From Oasisia sp. SBJ-2009 (Eukaryota; Annelida; Polychaeta; Sabellida; Siboglinidae), in the NCBI GenBank assembly GCA_964017155.1, contig OZ024854.1:17402555-17466554 (forward strand): DNA of 64,000 nt. Reading direction: 5' to 3'. The notes beneath the pieces were generated by a model, which saw only the letters and a list, made by a program, of their open reading frames with translations, was not told where the DNA came from and searched no databases. Shown here piece after piece: positions 22,601 through 33,500 of this stretch; the first letter of the stretch is position 1, and every line of letters begins with the position of its first letter. Made by a program: the position numbers and the translations under genes.

Positions 22601-25293
22601 TATTTTATATAGCGCCAAATCCACAATTCTCTTCTCTTCTATTCAACATACTGTTATTAAAGTATATGCAATAATAAGAATGCTACCCACAGGTAATATT
22701 TAAAAATAAATATTAAAAATACATGTGTCTGCATAATTATCCAAAATTGCCTATTAGTTATAAAAGAAAAAGGAAATTACGTGTTTTTCAATGAAGTCAC
22801 ATTGTTTATTTCATCAATATTTCTATAAACATCCCGCGTGTACTGCGAGCATGCAAGCTTATATTACATAAGCGATGTTTTAACAATAATAACTAAAAAA
22901 ATAACATGTTAATATTACTGTTTTTTAATCCTTCTTTTTCTACCACCATAATATTTCCCATATATTCATATTCCTTTTTACATTTTAGAGATTTATTGTT
23001 CCGATAATTAATAAAGTGTCTTGTTCAAAAATAATTATTATTACATATCTGATGGTGGAAATGTCATTCATGAGTAGAACAAATAGCTTCAGTAATATGT
23101 TCTTATGCATAATGGTTGTGTATGTGCTGAATAAAAATTATTATTACGTCGTACTTATTTTACTACTTTAATTATTTATTACTATTAACCATACTTTTAT
23201 ATTCATTTATTTCAATTGTTGTTATGTAATTTGTATGTTTATTTATGACTGATAGGTCAGCTTAGTTAATGATATAGAAACATGTATTTTCATTATTTAT
23301 TTTTAAATAATATTATCTGTGAGTAGTTTTCTCTTTATTGTATTTTTAATAGCATTATTTTGTGAAGCGCCACAAACAATTATGGATGTGGCGCTACATA
23401 AATAAAATATTATATTATAATAAAAACAATTGTTTGTTTATTTAATATAGCGCCACATCCAATTTAAACTTGTTCATGGCGTTTTACATACATTAAAATG
23501 CTAAACAACAAATACACACCAGAAGAAAAAAAACATAAATATACTAGAAACATATATGAACAATTATAAAAATAAAATATCAATATAAAAATAATAAAAC
23601 TTATAATTTCCTGCAAATCATAGTGATGATAATAATTAATTATTATTATTATATTATTTATAAGTAATTAAACTATTTCGCGCGTGTGAAGTAAAACAAT
23701 TAAATATTAGCAGTCAGAAACGTGGCGTCTAGCGGTATTTTGTGTAAAGCTTTTAAAAGCGATTTTACGGTACCGCTGAGCGGCCGAACAAGTTGTACTC
23801 GAGGTCTGCGCGTTTTTGTGTGTGAATTTTCTTCGTCAGAGGAATGCAAGAGATTTTATTACATAATGTAGTGTATGCATATGTATGTAAGATATGTGAG
23901 GAGAAGTTTGGCGGCTGTTGGTGGTCGTTTTGATGGTTAGGTCAATCAAATCGGGTCGTCTAGGATCCGCGCTGTGTCTGTGACTGTCCAAACGAATCCA
24001 CCGAACCACTGTTTCAGTTCTGCTCGATTCATAGGTTAACAAGAAGACATCTTACTGATACTGTCTTTCACTGTACTATTACTATAAGCGTTTGAGGAAC
24101 AGTGTGGCATATTGATGTCGCGATTTCGTTGTAAACCGACGTAAGGCAACTTTTAGCGTACGTACCGCTTGGCTCTCTGTTATGACAGCTGAACCAGCAG
24201 ACGACTCTCTGACGTATTACTTTTCCAAACTGCTGGGTTGTGATTGGTTGCAAGATCCAAGATGGGCCGGTTCATGGTGTCGGTGATTTAGCTAGATTTT
24301 CCCACTTTAAGACCACTTTCTGAGGTAACCACTAAGGTGAAAAATTGGATTGTAGATGCAAATGATTAGCTAGTGTAAACTCTTTTAGGTGCATAACACT
24401 AAACTGTAGCCTTTTTTTTCACTTTAACTTTTTTATTTCTAATTCGTATACAACTGATTTGTGGATCTATATAACGCGTAACATATCTAATATGACACCA
24501 ACATTTTTTTACGCGCAGAAATGTACATTTTGAAGTAAATCAGAACAAAATGATGATTTACGTTGAATAGTAAAACAAAATGCAGCTTCAACATGATATG
24601 GTGGCGCCCAGTGATCAGAGATGTTTAAAAAAAATATTTAAAAATATACTTAATTATGTAAAATTATAGCTCCGTGCTGATGAAATCGTGGTCTTCTTGT
24701 GTTTAGGCAATAGTTGTCAAAGCGTTTTAGCCCGGTCTAAGGTAGTCGTTTGAACGATAGTGTGCAAAATAGTTATAAAAAAACGAAACAATACTCAACT
24801 CGGTAAACAGTTTTGAGCTGGCAGATTCTTAGAGGCGGGCTCGAAACGTTGTGCTCATGATAAACAACACAAAGTTACACCCGTGAGTATGCCTACCCCA
24901 GTTGGAAACAACTGTTCTAGGCCCTATATCATTAAATAAGTTGGTGCTAGTTAATTAAGCCGATTTCACGCAAACACGTGCACACGAACACACACGCACG
25001 CGCACGCGCACGCGCACGCACACGCACACGCACACACACACACTAACACACACACGATCCGTCATTACGTTGCATGTTCATCATAGGGCGGTCAGTACGG
25101 CACGCCATCTGGAGGTCAGACAGTGGTGACAGACAACATACATATGACCTCAAAATGGACGCCTTTGTACAGCACTACCAAGAAGGTGTACTCGTCTAGA
25201 GTCACAGACTATGTGAAGGCCGGAGGCAAAGAATACCATGGCTTATGGGACAACTGCCACTACGCCGCTAACCGCATGATGAAACTTCCGTGA
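17695..25293 (+). CDS. Four-exon gene for a small membrane/secreted protein, possible LRAT/NlpC-P60-like fold
   Basis: Exons 17695-17770, 18917-19007, 20794-20980 and 25087-25293 join in perfect phase (1, 2, 0) to give 186 residues, ending at TGA 25291-25293. Donors are gtaagt, gtaaat and gtaatt; acceptors are ttttcag, ttgaacag and atcatag. Residues 3-23 are hydrophobic (signal peptide or anchor). Exon 2 encodes a second hydrophobic segment, about residues 27-50. The remainder is soluble, with KHSGVVVTL (His101), WLIHKGGQYG (His117), and near the end LWDNCHYAANRMM (Cys175). A His followed about 70 residues later by an N-C-(H/E) motif recalls the permuted papain-like fold of LRAT, HRASLS and NlpC/P60 proteins, which act as acyltransferases or thiol hydrolases. 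That assignment is inference by motif. Skipping exon 2 (91 bp) would break the frame. Confidence 0.75.
18917..19007 (+). CDS. Exon 2: second hydrophobic segment
   Basis: Acceptor tctattttcag, donor TTAG|gtaaat. Its 91 bases take phase 1 in and give phase 2 out, precisely what exons 1 and 3 need. Encodes VDVGVLFVTHLVVFVVAALF followed by a basic stop-transfer-like RKY. Confidence 0.7.
19541..19621. repeat. TA microsatellite, about 40 units
   Basis: Uninterrupted TA run in intron 2 of the 17.7-25.3 kb gene. Confidence 0.95.
20794..20980 (+). CDS. Exon 3: start of the conserved domain
   Basis: Acceptor ttcatttgaacag, donor CACAAG|gtaatt. Encodes residues 57-118 including LMALLNMRVV, two Cys (85 and 96), KHSGVVVTL and STWLIHK. 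A frame passing on into the intron is not conserved and is stopped at 21086. Confidence 0.8.
20981..21951. other. First part of intron 3; GCGT tract
   Basis: Intronic. A (GCGT)n-like run passing into CTTG lies at 21649-21690. A short conserved-looking block (about 21700-21790) resembles part of 15230-15390. Confidence 0.5.
21952..24423. mobile_element. Large foldback element in a TTAA site
   Basis: Starts AGGGAAAACAAAGTC after TTAA (21948-21951) and ends TTTTTTTCACT before TTAA (24424-24427). The two arms are long imperfect inverted repeats. Left-arm landmarks ACGTCAGAGAGTC (about 22120), GACCGCCAACAGCCGCCAAA (about 22200), GAAGAAAATTCA (about 22290) and AAAATACCGCTAGATGGCGC (about 22382) recur inverted at about 24205, 23915, 23830 and 23725. 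The middle is AT-rich and contains two inverted copies of an ATAGCGCCACATCC-type repeat (about 23365 and 23445). No transposase frame. It lies inside intron 3 of the gene ending at 25293. Confidence 0.65.
24975..25056. repeat. Alternating CA/CG purine-pyrimidine tract
   Basis: CACG and CGCACGCGCACGCG runs pass into (CA)n, ending about 30 bp before the exon 4 acceptor (25085-25086). Long alternating GC/AC runs are classic Z-DNA-forming sequence. Confidence 0.9.
25087..25293 (+). CDS. Exon 4: C-terminal part with the DNCHYAA motif
   Basis: Acceptor ttcatcatag in phase 0; 68 codons then TGA (25291-25293). Encodes a Gly-rich GGQYGTPSGGQ loop, VTDNIHMTSKW, VTDYVKAGG and DNCHYAANRMMKLP. Cys175 is the candidate nucleophile of an NlpC/P60- or LRAT-like site. 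Confidence 0.8.
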   Translation, partial: GGQYGTPSGGQTVVTDNIHMTSKWTPLYSTTKKVYSSRVTDYVKAGGKEYHGLWDNCHYAANRMMKLP

Positions 25294-25302
25294 AAGCTCA
25301 GT

Positions 25303-27160
25303 GGGTCACGATGCATGGCGAGACTACGCGCGACTGGAGCTGACTGGGGACTGGACACAAGAAAAATATTCTAACGATGGATGACAGTTGTAACTTCCGA
25401 CTGATGAATATAAATAGGAAAATCAAGTCATAAATATCTTGTTTTATTCCTTTCTTATCTTAAAGGACAAAAAATGGCAACAGTTTCGTGTCATACACCT
25501 AATAGAGTTTAAATATATATAGTAACAATTTCCATATATACTCAATTTTGTAACGTCAGCGATTTACTCAGAATGTGACCTTAAAGTCTAACATTCTACC
25601 GAAATCCACTATGGCCTAGACGCCGCCATCGGTGACGGGTTAACTTGGCATGGCCAATAAGCGCGCGGCATTCTAGGTCTCAGCTGAAGTCGGTCAGCTT
25701 CCTGCGACGTCTTTAAGGGTCAACAACTTCGAGTCTTCGTTCAGTTGGTGTGACATGTAGCAGCTGCTTAGACGTGTATCTAAATATGTGGTCAAATCTA
25801 TGGTAAACTTTAGTAATTATGCCTTACAGTTCGGCATACGGTTGCAGTAATAGTTCCGTGAGAAATGTTGAGCTATCTTTTTTTCTTTCCCGTTGAAACA
25901 ACCGGTAGTATTGAACATTGGATTCACAATTGTGGGTACTTTTGCAGTTTAGGCCCGCACCTCGAGAAAACCATCAAAATGATCACCTACGATGACCAAA
26001 CTTCACAAGGCGAATCTACTACACCTGTACTACGCGTATGCACTTGTCACGTGATCAAAAAAATTATTAATGCCTGAAATCGATCCAAATGTGTAAGTAA
26101 ATAACGCCTCGCCGAGTCACTACTGCAACAGTGAACTCCGTCAGGTACCGCCACCATCTTGCTGCCGTTAAACTGTGGGGGTCAGACCGTATTTACTTAT
26201 ACATTTTGATCTATTTCAGGCATTCATTATAATTTTTTGATCACGTGACAGTTCAGGTGTAGTAGATACGCCCTGCAAAGTTTGGTCATCGTAGGTGATC
26301 ATTTTGATGTGTTTTTCGAGGTGCGGTCGCGGGCCTAAACTGCGTACAGCGCCTCTAGACGGATTTATGAATAACTACTATGCAGGGAATCTGTGAAGAG
26401 CGCCGAGGCTTCGTGACGTCATTCTTCGTCTAAAATGAAGTAGCTCATAGTATTTCGATGGCTGGGTGTTCAAAAATATTTTGCTGGTAAACCGCTGGCG
26501 TTAAAAAAGGAGTATATGTGGAAATTGTTACTTTATATTAACTCTATTAGGTGTATGCCACGAAACAGTTGACTTTTTTGCCTTTAAATGTCCGATTTAA
26601 TATTGAGTTGACCACACAATCATAGACATATAGCGATCGTGGTGCAGATAATAAACTTTCATTCATTCATTCATTCATTCATTCATTCATTCATTCATTC
26701 ATATATTCGTATTAGCTATTATAGGGAGTGATCGAAGTGTAACGCGATCTGAGCAATCCTGAGCCGATGATTCGATACTGAGCTATAGTACATATTTTAG
26801 GCCGTATGTGTCTTTTACGGGATTTGCATTTTATATTGCTGTAAGTTATGGTTTCGATATGCACTTATATCTGACAAGTTGTATAAATGCACACAATCAT
26901 ACCACATGTGTACGTTTGCCCCAAACAGGTTGTGCTGCGCGAAAAATGGTACTCTTCATTATTAGTCAAGATCGCCAAACACAAGTATTAGCCGGCGATG
27001 CCATGGCAACCACCATAATAATCGATTAAAATTCATGATTTCCGTGATCATTGACAATATGTTTTTAAACGGATAATAAAGTTTTTTGAATCTTTGAATC
27101 TAAAGTGTTCCACTGTTTCTGCTTGTAATAATCCTTCGGACAATATAATACATTTCAAGG
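25303..27160 (+). repeat. 3' flank of the gene, interrupted by a TTAA element; matches 16705-17245
   Basis: Homology to 16705-17245 runs from 25303 to 25463, stops at the TTAA element (25464-26583) and resumes at 26584. A further interruption (about 26640-26790) contains an (ATTC)n microsatellite at 26654-26703. A short extra block with GGATAATAAAG is at 27065-27095; AATAAA-like sequence there could serve the gene's polyadenylation. Confidence 0.75.
25464..26583. mobile_element. TTAA-flanked inverted-repeat element (family 2) with a verified empty site
   Basis: It starts AGGACAAAAAATGGCAACAG and ends TTGACTTTTTTGCCT; the outer roughly 45 bp are imperfect inverted repeats (ACACCTAATAGAG inward at both ends). 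TTAA lies on each side (25460-25463, 26584-26587). The paralogous flank has a single TTAA (16879-16882) at the corresponding position, with TCTTATC before and ATGTCCGA after, so the insertion and target site are seen directly. It also contains a second inverted repeat (about 25945-26095 against 26195-26335) with TTTTTGATCACGTGAC landmarks. No transposase. Confidence 0.85.
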
Positions 27161-28213
27161 ATTGTATCGTGTATCGATCACTCACTATTCAAACGTTTTA
27201 TTTTCTATTGTTTAATTAATTTGCATATAGGAGAAACCCGAGTTAACGTTCCGCTGTTCGTCACACCCATATTGTGTGCAGTAGGGCAACAGTTCATTGT
27301 GTATCGGCCAAACACATGAAAACACAACAGGGCATGGCATTATTTTTTTTATATATACGGACTATCACGTTTTACCCGTAAAATTCCCATTTTACCCGCA
27401 TATATACGGGTAAAATGGGATTTTGATCCGGGAAATATGGGATGCATATTTAGTTGTGTCATTCGCTAATGTGACGTGGTCTTACATATTCAGAATAGTT
27501 ATTTTAAGTAACTGATATATTAGAACTAGTAAACTACAATAAGAATAGCCAAGATATGCGATATGGTAAGGTCGTATAAGCAAAATGTCATGCTTCTTTG
27601 TGAATTTGACTGCCGTACTTTGGACGGATTACTATTCCTGTATAACAATGTAATCCACATACCTCACATCTTTATGTAACATAGTGAGCTACAGAAACAG
27701 GCATATTGTCAAAAGTAAATTGCATTGTTTGTTTTTCAATGAAAAATACAAAAAAGACGGCATAACATGCACAACGGGATAATCCCATTTTACCTGCATT
27801 ATGAATAGGCATATGGTTGAATCAAACTGTGATACATTAATTATCGCTCACTCTCACGAAAAACTATTATACGCTGAAACACTCATAAACTAATGCTACA
27901 TCCTCACGAGATTCGAAGTTGAAATATGACAAGTTGTTATATACTTAGCAAACTTAGATGGATCGTTAAACAAACAATTTAGCAAGGGATCGTAGTTAAG
28001 GATTACTAACGATTGTTTCAATCCGCGTGAAGGAATGTTGGTTTGTATAGTAGTCAGCAGATACAGCTACACTAGCTGGAAGCGAAAATACGCTTTGTGG
28101 CAGCACTATTCTTTGCATATAGCGATTTCCCATATTACCCGATTCTCCCGTTTTACCCGGGTTTCCCCTACACAACTTTATGTAGGTTGTTATGTCCATT
28201 CTCGGAATAATTG
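27161..28213. other. Gene-free stretch with a perfect hairpin and TTTACCCG motifs
   Basis: CCCATTTTACCCG (27386-27398) and its perfect reverse complement (27407-27419) are separated by 8 bp. Partial copies (TTTTACCCG, CCCATTTTACC, CCATATTACCCG, CCGTTTTACCCGGG) recur near 27370, 27788, 28130 and 28150, so 27350-28165 may be one degenerate element. No gene seen. Confidence 0.5.
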
Positions 28214-29082
28214 TCAATCTCGAGATTGGACGTCCGCCATCTTTGCCCGTTTCGGAATCTTTCGGAATTCCGAGATGGGACGGTCAATCTCGGAATACTG
28301 CGTAGCATGGTAGCTTTCATATGATTGGCCGTAACTGACCAGTGACCATGGCCGGGACAGACGGACAAGTGCCAGGCATGTCGGCCGACCTGTCAACTCG
28401 GTCCTGTTCGAGACATACATCGGGCCCGATTTTTAGACAACTCGGTCCCTGTTAGGGGGCAGTCATTTCAACATCGATAGTTTCTCGTTCCGAGTAATCT
28501 ACAGACAGGTTTCATATATTTTTAATTTTTACTTTATAAGTAGCATAATATGAATAATTCATTATAATATAAATTATAAGTTCTATTCAAACTCGTACAT
28601 TAATGGGTATATAATAATTTATGGTCTTACCACAAATCTACATGCCATTTTAATAAACTGGCATCGTGTTTTCGTGAAATTACAGATAATTACACATATT
28701 TACACTCATTGTTTGGACTGCGCGGTATATTATAATTAGGAAGATATTATTTTGGAGCTAACATACATATGTAAGGCCATCTACAGTACGCCGGGCTAAA
28801 TATAGTGAATATTTTTATGTCGTAATTCAATTGCTTTATCAAATGTGGTATTACCCCAGATTTACATTTCTTTCGAATAAAGTGGCGCCAACGAACGGGA
28901 TCTTTGTTACATCCTACATATAGCAAAACGCATTATTTATATGTAAGAAGTTTTCGATATACAGTAGTACTTACAATTTATTGATCACGTGATAAGTATC
29001 TAATTGCATATTCCGAGATTGACCGTCCCATCTCGGAATTCCGAAACGGGCAAAGATGGCGGACGTCCAATCTCGAGATTGA
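28214..29082. mobile_element. Foldback element with GC-rich arms
   Basis: The left arm (28214-28299) contains TCAATCTCGAGATTGGACGT, GCCATCTTTGCCCG and GGAATTCCGAGATGGGACGG. The same sequence appears inverted at 29009-29082 with about 700 bp between. Arms contain internal palindromes (TCTCGAGA, GGAATTCC). The left arm has a small duplication (CGGAATCTTTCGGAAT) absent from the right. The interior is AT-rich with no frame. It lies upstream of HEMK1. Confidence 0.8.
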
Positions 29083-30009
29083 CTTTATCCCGAGACTGGA
29101 CGTAACATAGGTCAGTGGTTGAAGGGCTTGAAAGTGCTGCCACCTCACGGAGTCTGGGTAACCGAGGCTAATTTGCGACGAGTAGAATAGTAAACAATAC
29201 CACATGGTCAGACGCCGGTCGGGTTTCTCACAGAAGATAGTGCATGCACAGTGCTGATCAGCTAGAAATAAGTATATACAAGCGAGGCCTCTATACAAGC
29301 ATGTATTTGCGACATATTTTTGTTAGAAAGATTAATTCGCGTTATTCTTGAAAGGCATTTAAGCAACCGTGATAGGAATGCAAATGAGCGATAATGAAGG
29401 ATATTAATGTTTGACATTGCTTATACTGTAGAGTACAGTAGTCGACTTATTGGCGTCCGAGTGCATGGAATGAAATTTCGTCTGTAAAGTATTGCAATAT
29501 GTTCCATAACGTTCTGTAGCCAGATATCCACATATAAAGTGTGAAATAGCTAGACACCGGGCGGTCCTTTCTTCATGACATGAGGCGAGCTGTCACCCTG
29601 TCGCACTCACAGTGCCGTGGCCTGTGTTAATTGTGTAATTTACCACCAAAAACAAGAAAGGGACATTTTAGTATCGTGTGAGTACTAATCTACTACACCT
29701 TCTTTTTGTTAATTCAACATCAACCCACATATATTTAGATTTTACAAGTGAGATGCAGAGAGATCAACAATATGTCTAATTGTAGACCTATTAAAGCCAT
29801 CTTTTGAAATGTGACAGCTAGACAACAACTTGAAATGCAATAGTACTGAATAAGAGTGTTAATATTAGGTCATTCTTTTATCAATAATGAATTTTGTTTT
29901 TCTCTTAGGTTGGGGCATTGTGAAATGAAAGTGTACTCAAGTTGTCTGGTGGGACATGTTTAATTTAGCAAGTCAGTAAATTCTAATATAAGATATTTTG
30001 GTCCCATCG
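29083..30009 (+). promoter_or_regulatory. HEMK1 upstream region with a possible 5' UTR intron
   Basis: A gtgagt at 29678 and a pyrimidine-rich acceptor ttttctcttag ending at 29908 could bound a 230-bp 5' UTR intron. A GC-richer patch (about 29555-29625) is a candidate promoter. No TATA box is obvious. All of this is inference from position. Confidence 0.35.
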
Positions 30010-30504
30010 ATGGCAGCCATGTTGAATCGACAACTTCGGAGGATGTTTCACCAAGTTCATGGACTCTCTGCTGAGAGGTTGTCTTTGTCAGCAGCTGTGG
30101 TTTCAGCTGGGATCTCGTGTGGCTGTTTACACACTTGTAAGATGCACAGAGTAAATGTTTTATCTAGAGTAAGACACAACTACAGTGAAGATATTCATGC
30201 AAAACAGTTTTTATTGTCTGAAAGTGGATTTAATCATTGTCAACAAAGTGTACAAAGGTGTATGTGGACTTGGAATGAGGAGACTCCATATACGGATCAT
30301 CGGATGAATCAACCTTCTGGGAAGGCAAGGTCATGTTTAGACAATTCTGTTGTCGGGGCAGAATTGTTGACATCACTTGCCGTGGAGCCAATGTCAGTAC
30401 AAGAGTGTTGTAGCAGACTTGAGGCAGTGTTTCAGACTTGTGATGTCTCCGAACCTCACCAGTCAGCTCAGTATCTAATTGCACACATACTCGGCCGGAA
30501 AACT
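30010..30504 (+). CDS. HEMK1: HEMK1 exon 1 (N-terminal helical domain)
   Basis: ATG at 30010 begins [13 protein letters not shown]; a second in-frame ATG is at 30019. The last third ([29 protein letters not shown]) matches the N-terminal helical domain of HemK proteins. The first 110 residues are not conserved. Donor AAACT|gtgagt, phase 0. Confidence 0.85.
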
Positions 30505-33500
30505 GTGAGTAGAACCATAGAATGTTGTGCTTTTTAAACATACAAAGACTCCTTTTTTAATATATGACATCATGGTAAACTTATGAAGTACCAACAGATC
30601 TAACACTTGGTAGCCAAAATTGTGTTTACAATTTATGAGGCAACATTAAAGGAATTACTTCACTCTAATTCTTATAATATTCATTGCATTCACAAACAGC
30701 TGCTGACTAAGTTTTTCCCCGGAAGAAATGGTGATTAGGTAGAATCAGTTGTGAAATATTGAGAACTGTTAATCTATCACATGGAAGTGACGGAACACTT
30801 ATTTCCATGACACACAGAAGAAGGCGTCATGGTGGTGCTCCTTGATGTTGACAGTTTATAAGGTTACAAGAAAAGTTTATCAAATGTAAAGACTGACCAG
30901 GATCAAATTAAGAATGATATTGCAATTATCTCCATATGTTCACTGGATCTTAACTCATATAATTTGGATCATAATTAACACCTGCATAATTACAGTCCCT
31001 CAATTGGCATGTAGGTGAAATTCTACTCAACCAAAACTAATCATAAATTTGTGAGTTTAACGAATGAATACATTTTTGTGATGTTTCATATCCGTTGGCT
31101 TTAGAACTATGTTTGTGTACACAAAGCAACTCCATGTGACAACATGAATCAGTTGAATAGATCTTGCTTTGACAATGCAGACTGTGCACAGAGCTATAAT
31201 ATCTAAGAGAGTCACTACTCAGGTTATATTATATTTGAGTAGATGAACAGTTACAATAAGTTACCATTTGGCAAATGCATCACAATAGAACAGAAGGATT
31301 TCTACACCCATTAGTCCATTAGGTTTAAGAAAAATTATAACTACAATTGTGAATATACCATTACATGTACATGAAACTTTTATTTTATTACATTATTGTT
31401 GATGATTTTTTTATACATCTGAATGTTCGTATATATTAATGCAGCTTATCTACCATGGTTTAAATTATATATTTTTATTTAGCGATATTCTTTATTTTAG
31501 TGTTCGTACCCTGTTAAATGCCATAGACATTCTTCAGTGGATCGGGCCCTGTACAATATAAACTGTGTTATTATGATTTTTATTTTGGCATGCTGCATTG
31601 TATAAGTATTTGACGGAGATTGTTTGTTATAGTTACACGGTGTGGACCCACTGACCATATTGTCGGTCAGTCAGCTACAAGTCTTGACCACTCTGTCCAG
31701 CCGGCGACTGACCAGCTGCCCAATACAGTACGTTCTGGGAGAATGGGACTTCAGGGATCTGACTCTGCAGATGGCGCCACCTGTCTTCATTCCCCGGCCG
31801 GAGACTGAGGTTAGGAGGTCACGTGTAGGATTATTTCACAAACTTCGATTTATACTAATATTTTCCTGTTCAGATTAAAGTTACTTCCTTTATAAGTATC
31901 AGGTGGTTATAAAATATAGCCTTGAAGTAGAAACAGTACTGACATTACGATGTGTGTTACTTATGAATTTGCAAGTATAGTTGCTTATTTAAAAATGTCT
32001 TCAAAATACAATTGAAAACAAAGTTTTCATATTTACTACTACTTGTAATGTAAGTTATGTAACCTAGCTTTACCTTGGTAATATAACCACCTCTTATTTA
32101 AGGACACCCTGTGGCAGTCCCAAACTGTAGCCACATAACTATACAGTAGGGAAGTATTTTATATTATGTCTAGTTCTAATTGTTTCCAGCCTCGGCAGCA
32201 TTTTATGAAACTAAAGATGATTTTCTAATTCACGAGGGATGAATAGCAATTTTTACAGCCATGTTTTTACACCAAATACACCATGCATGTTCTGACTGGG
32301 TATTGAACTGGTGTGCCGGGCGGAAGTGTGAACCACTACACTACCCGTGCATGTCAAGTCCCACTAATAAGGTCCTGTAGCTATTCATGTAACCTTTCTA
32401 CCATCCTTAGGATTTTATCAGTAGCGAGGTTCCATTCTTATACAATGCACAAACTAATATACTCCCTTGAACTTTTTAAATCCAACTTGAAAACACATCT
32501 TTTTAAGGCTGCATTTGTAAACTACTTGTAGGGTATTTTATAGTGAATTTATTTTAACTGTAATTGTAGTTTTGCAATTTATTTTTACTTACTTTAATAT
32601 TGAATTAATATATTTTATTATTTATTTATTATTTTATTTTGTCTATTTATTGCTGATAAGTTTTGCTTATGAACTAAGACTTTTAGAAGCTTGATTTAAT
32701 TACCTATTTATTATCATTTAACATTTCATCTTTCAAAAAATGTATTATTACTTTTACAATATTGCCATGTTCGATTCGCGTTGTTCCAGGAATTGGCATC
32801 CCTTGTACTCGACGACCCAGTAGTAAAGAACGGCGAACGCTTCATCGAAGTTGGCTGTGGCAGTGGCGCCATCTGTGTAGCATTGCTGAGTGAACGGCCG
32901 CAGGTGAATAGATGATCATGATATTTCATTTTGTTGCATCCTTTTACCTGAACTTGGAGACAGCCAATGGATAGATTAACAAGTTACAATAGTTAATAAT
33001 AACAAGAACATTTATAAAGTGCCATAAATCTAGATAATATCCATTTGGAGGCATTGTACATGAATATGCATACATGTATCGTGGAATTATAATATTAAAG
33101 TTTTTAAGGTAAATTAAATACATAAAATATGTATAAAAAATAATAGTAATAAATGATAAAATAAATAAGTTAGCTAAATATGATTATTAAAATAAATGGG
33201 ATATTGATGATAAAATAATGAGCAAGACATTTCGATATTTTGACAGTAAAATATTTCAGATACACAGTCACTTAATATGAAACGTAAATGTGAGAAGAAA
33301 AATAATGAAAACATAACATCATGAAATAACCACACCACCCACATTTCAGCAATCAACACATGAGCTTCTTACAGTGTAGTCACCAGATGGCAGCACAGTC
33401 ACAGCAAACTTGCGGGCTTTTATAGTATCACTGCTCTTATGAACAAAAATATGAAATACAAAAATATAAATTAGCACCCAGAGTAATGTATAATTATATG

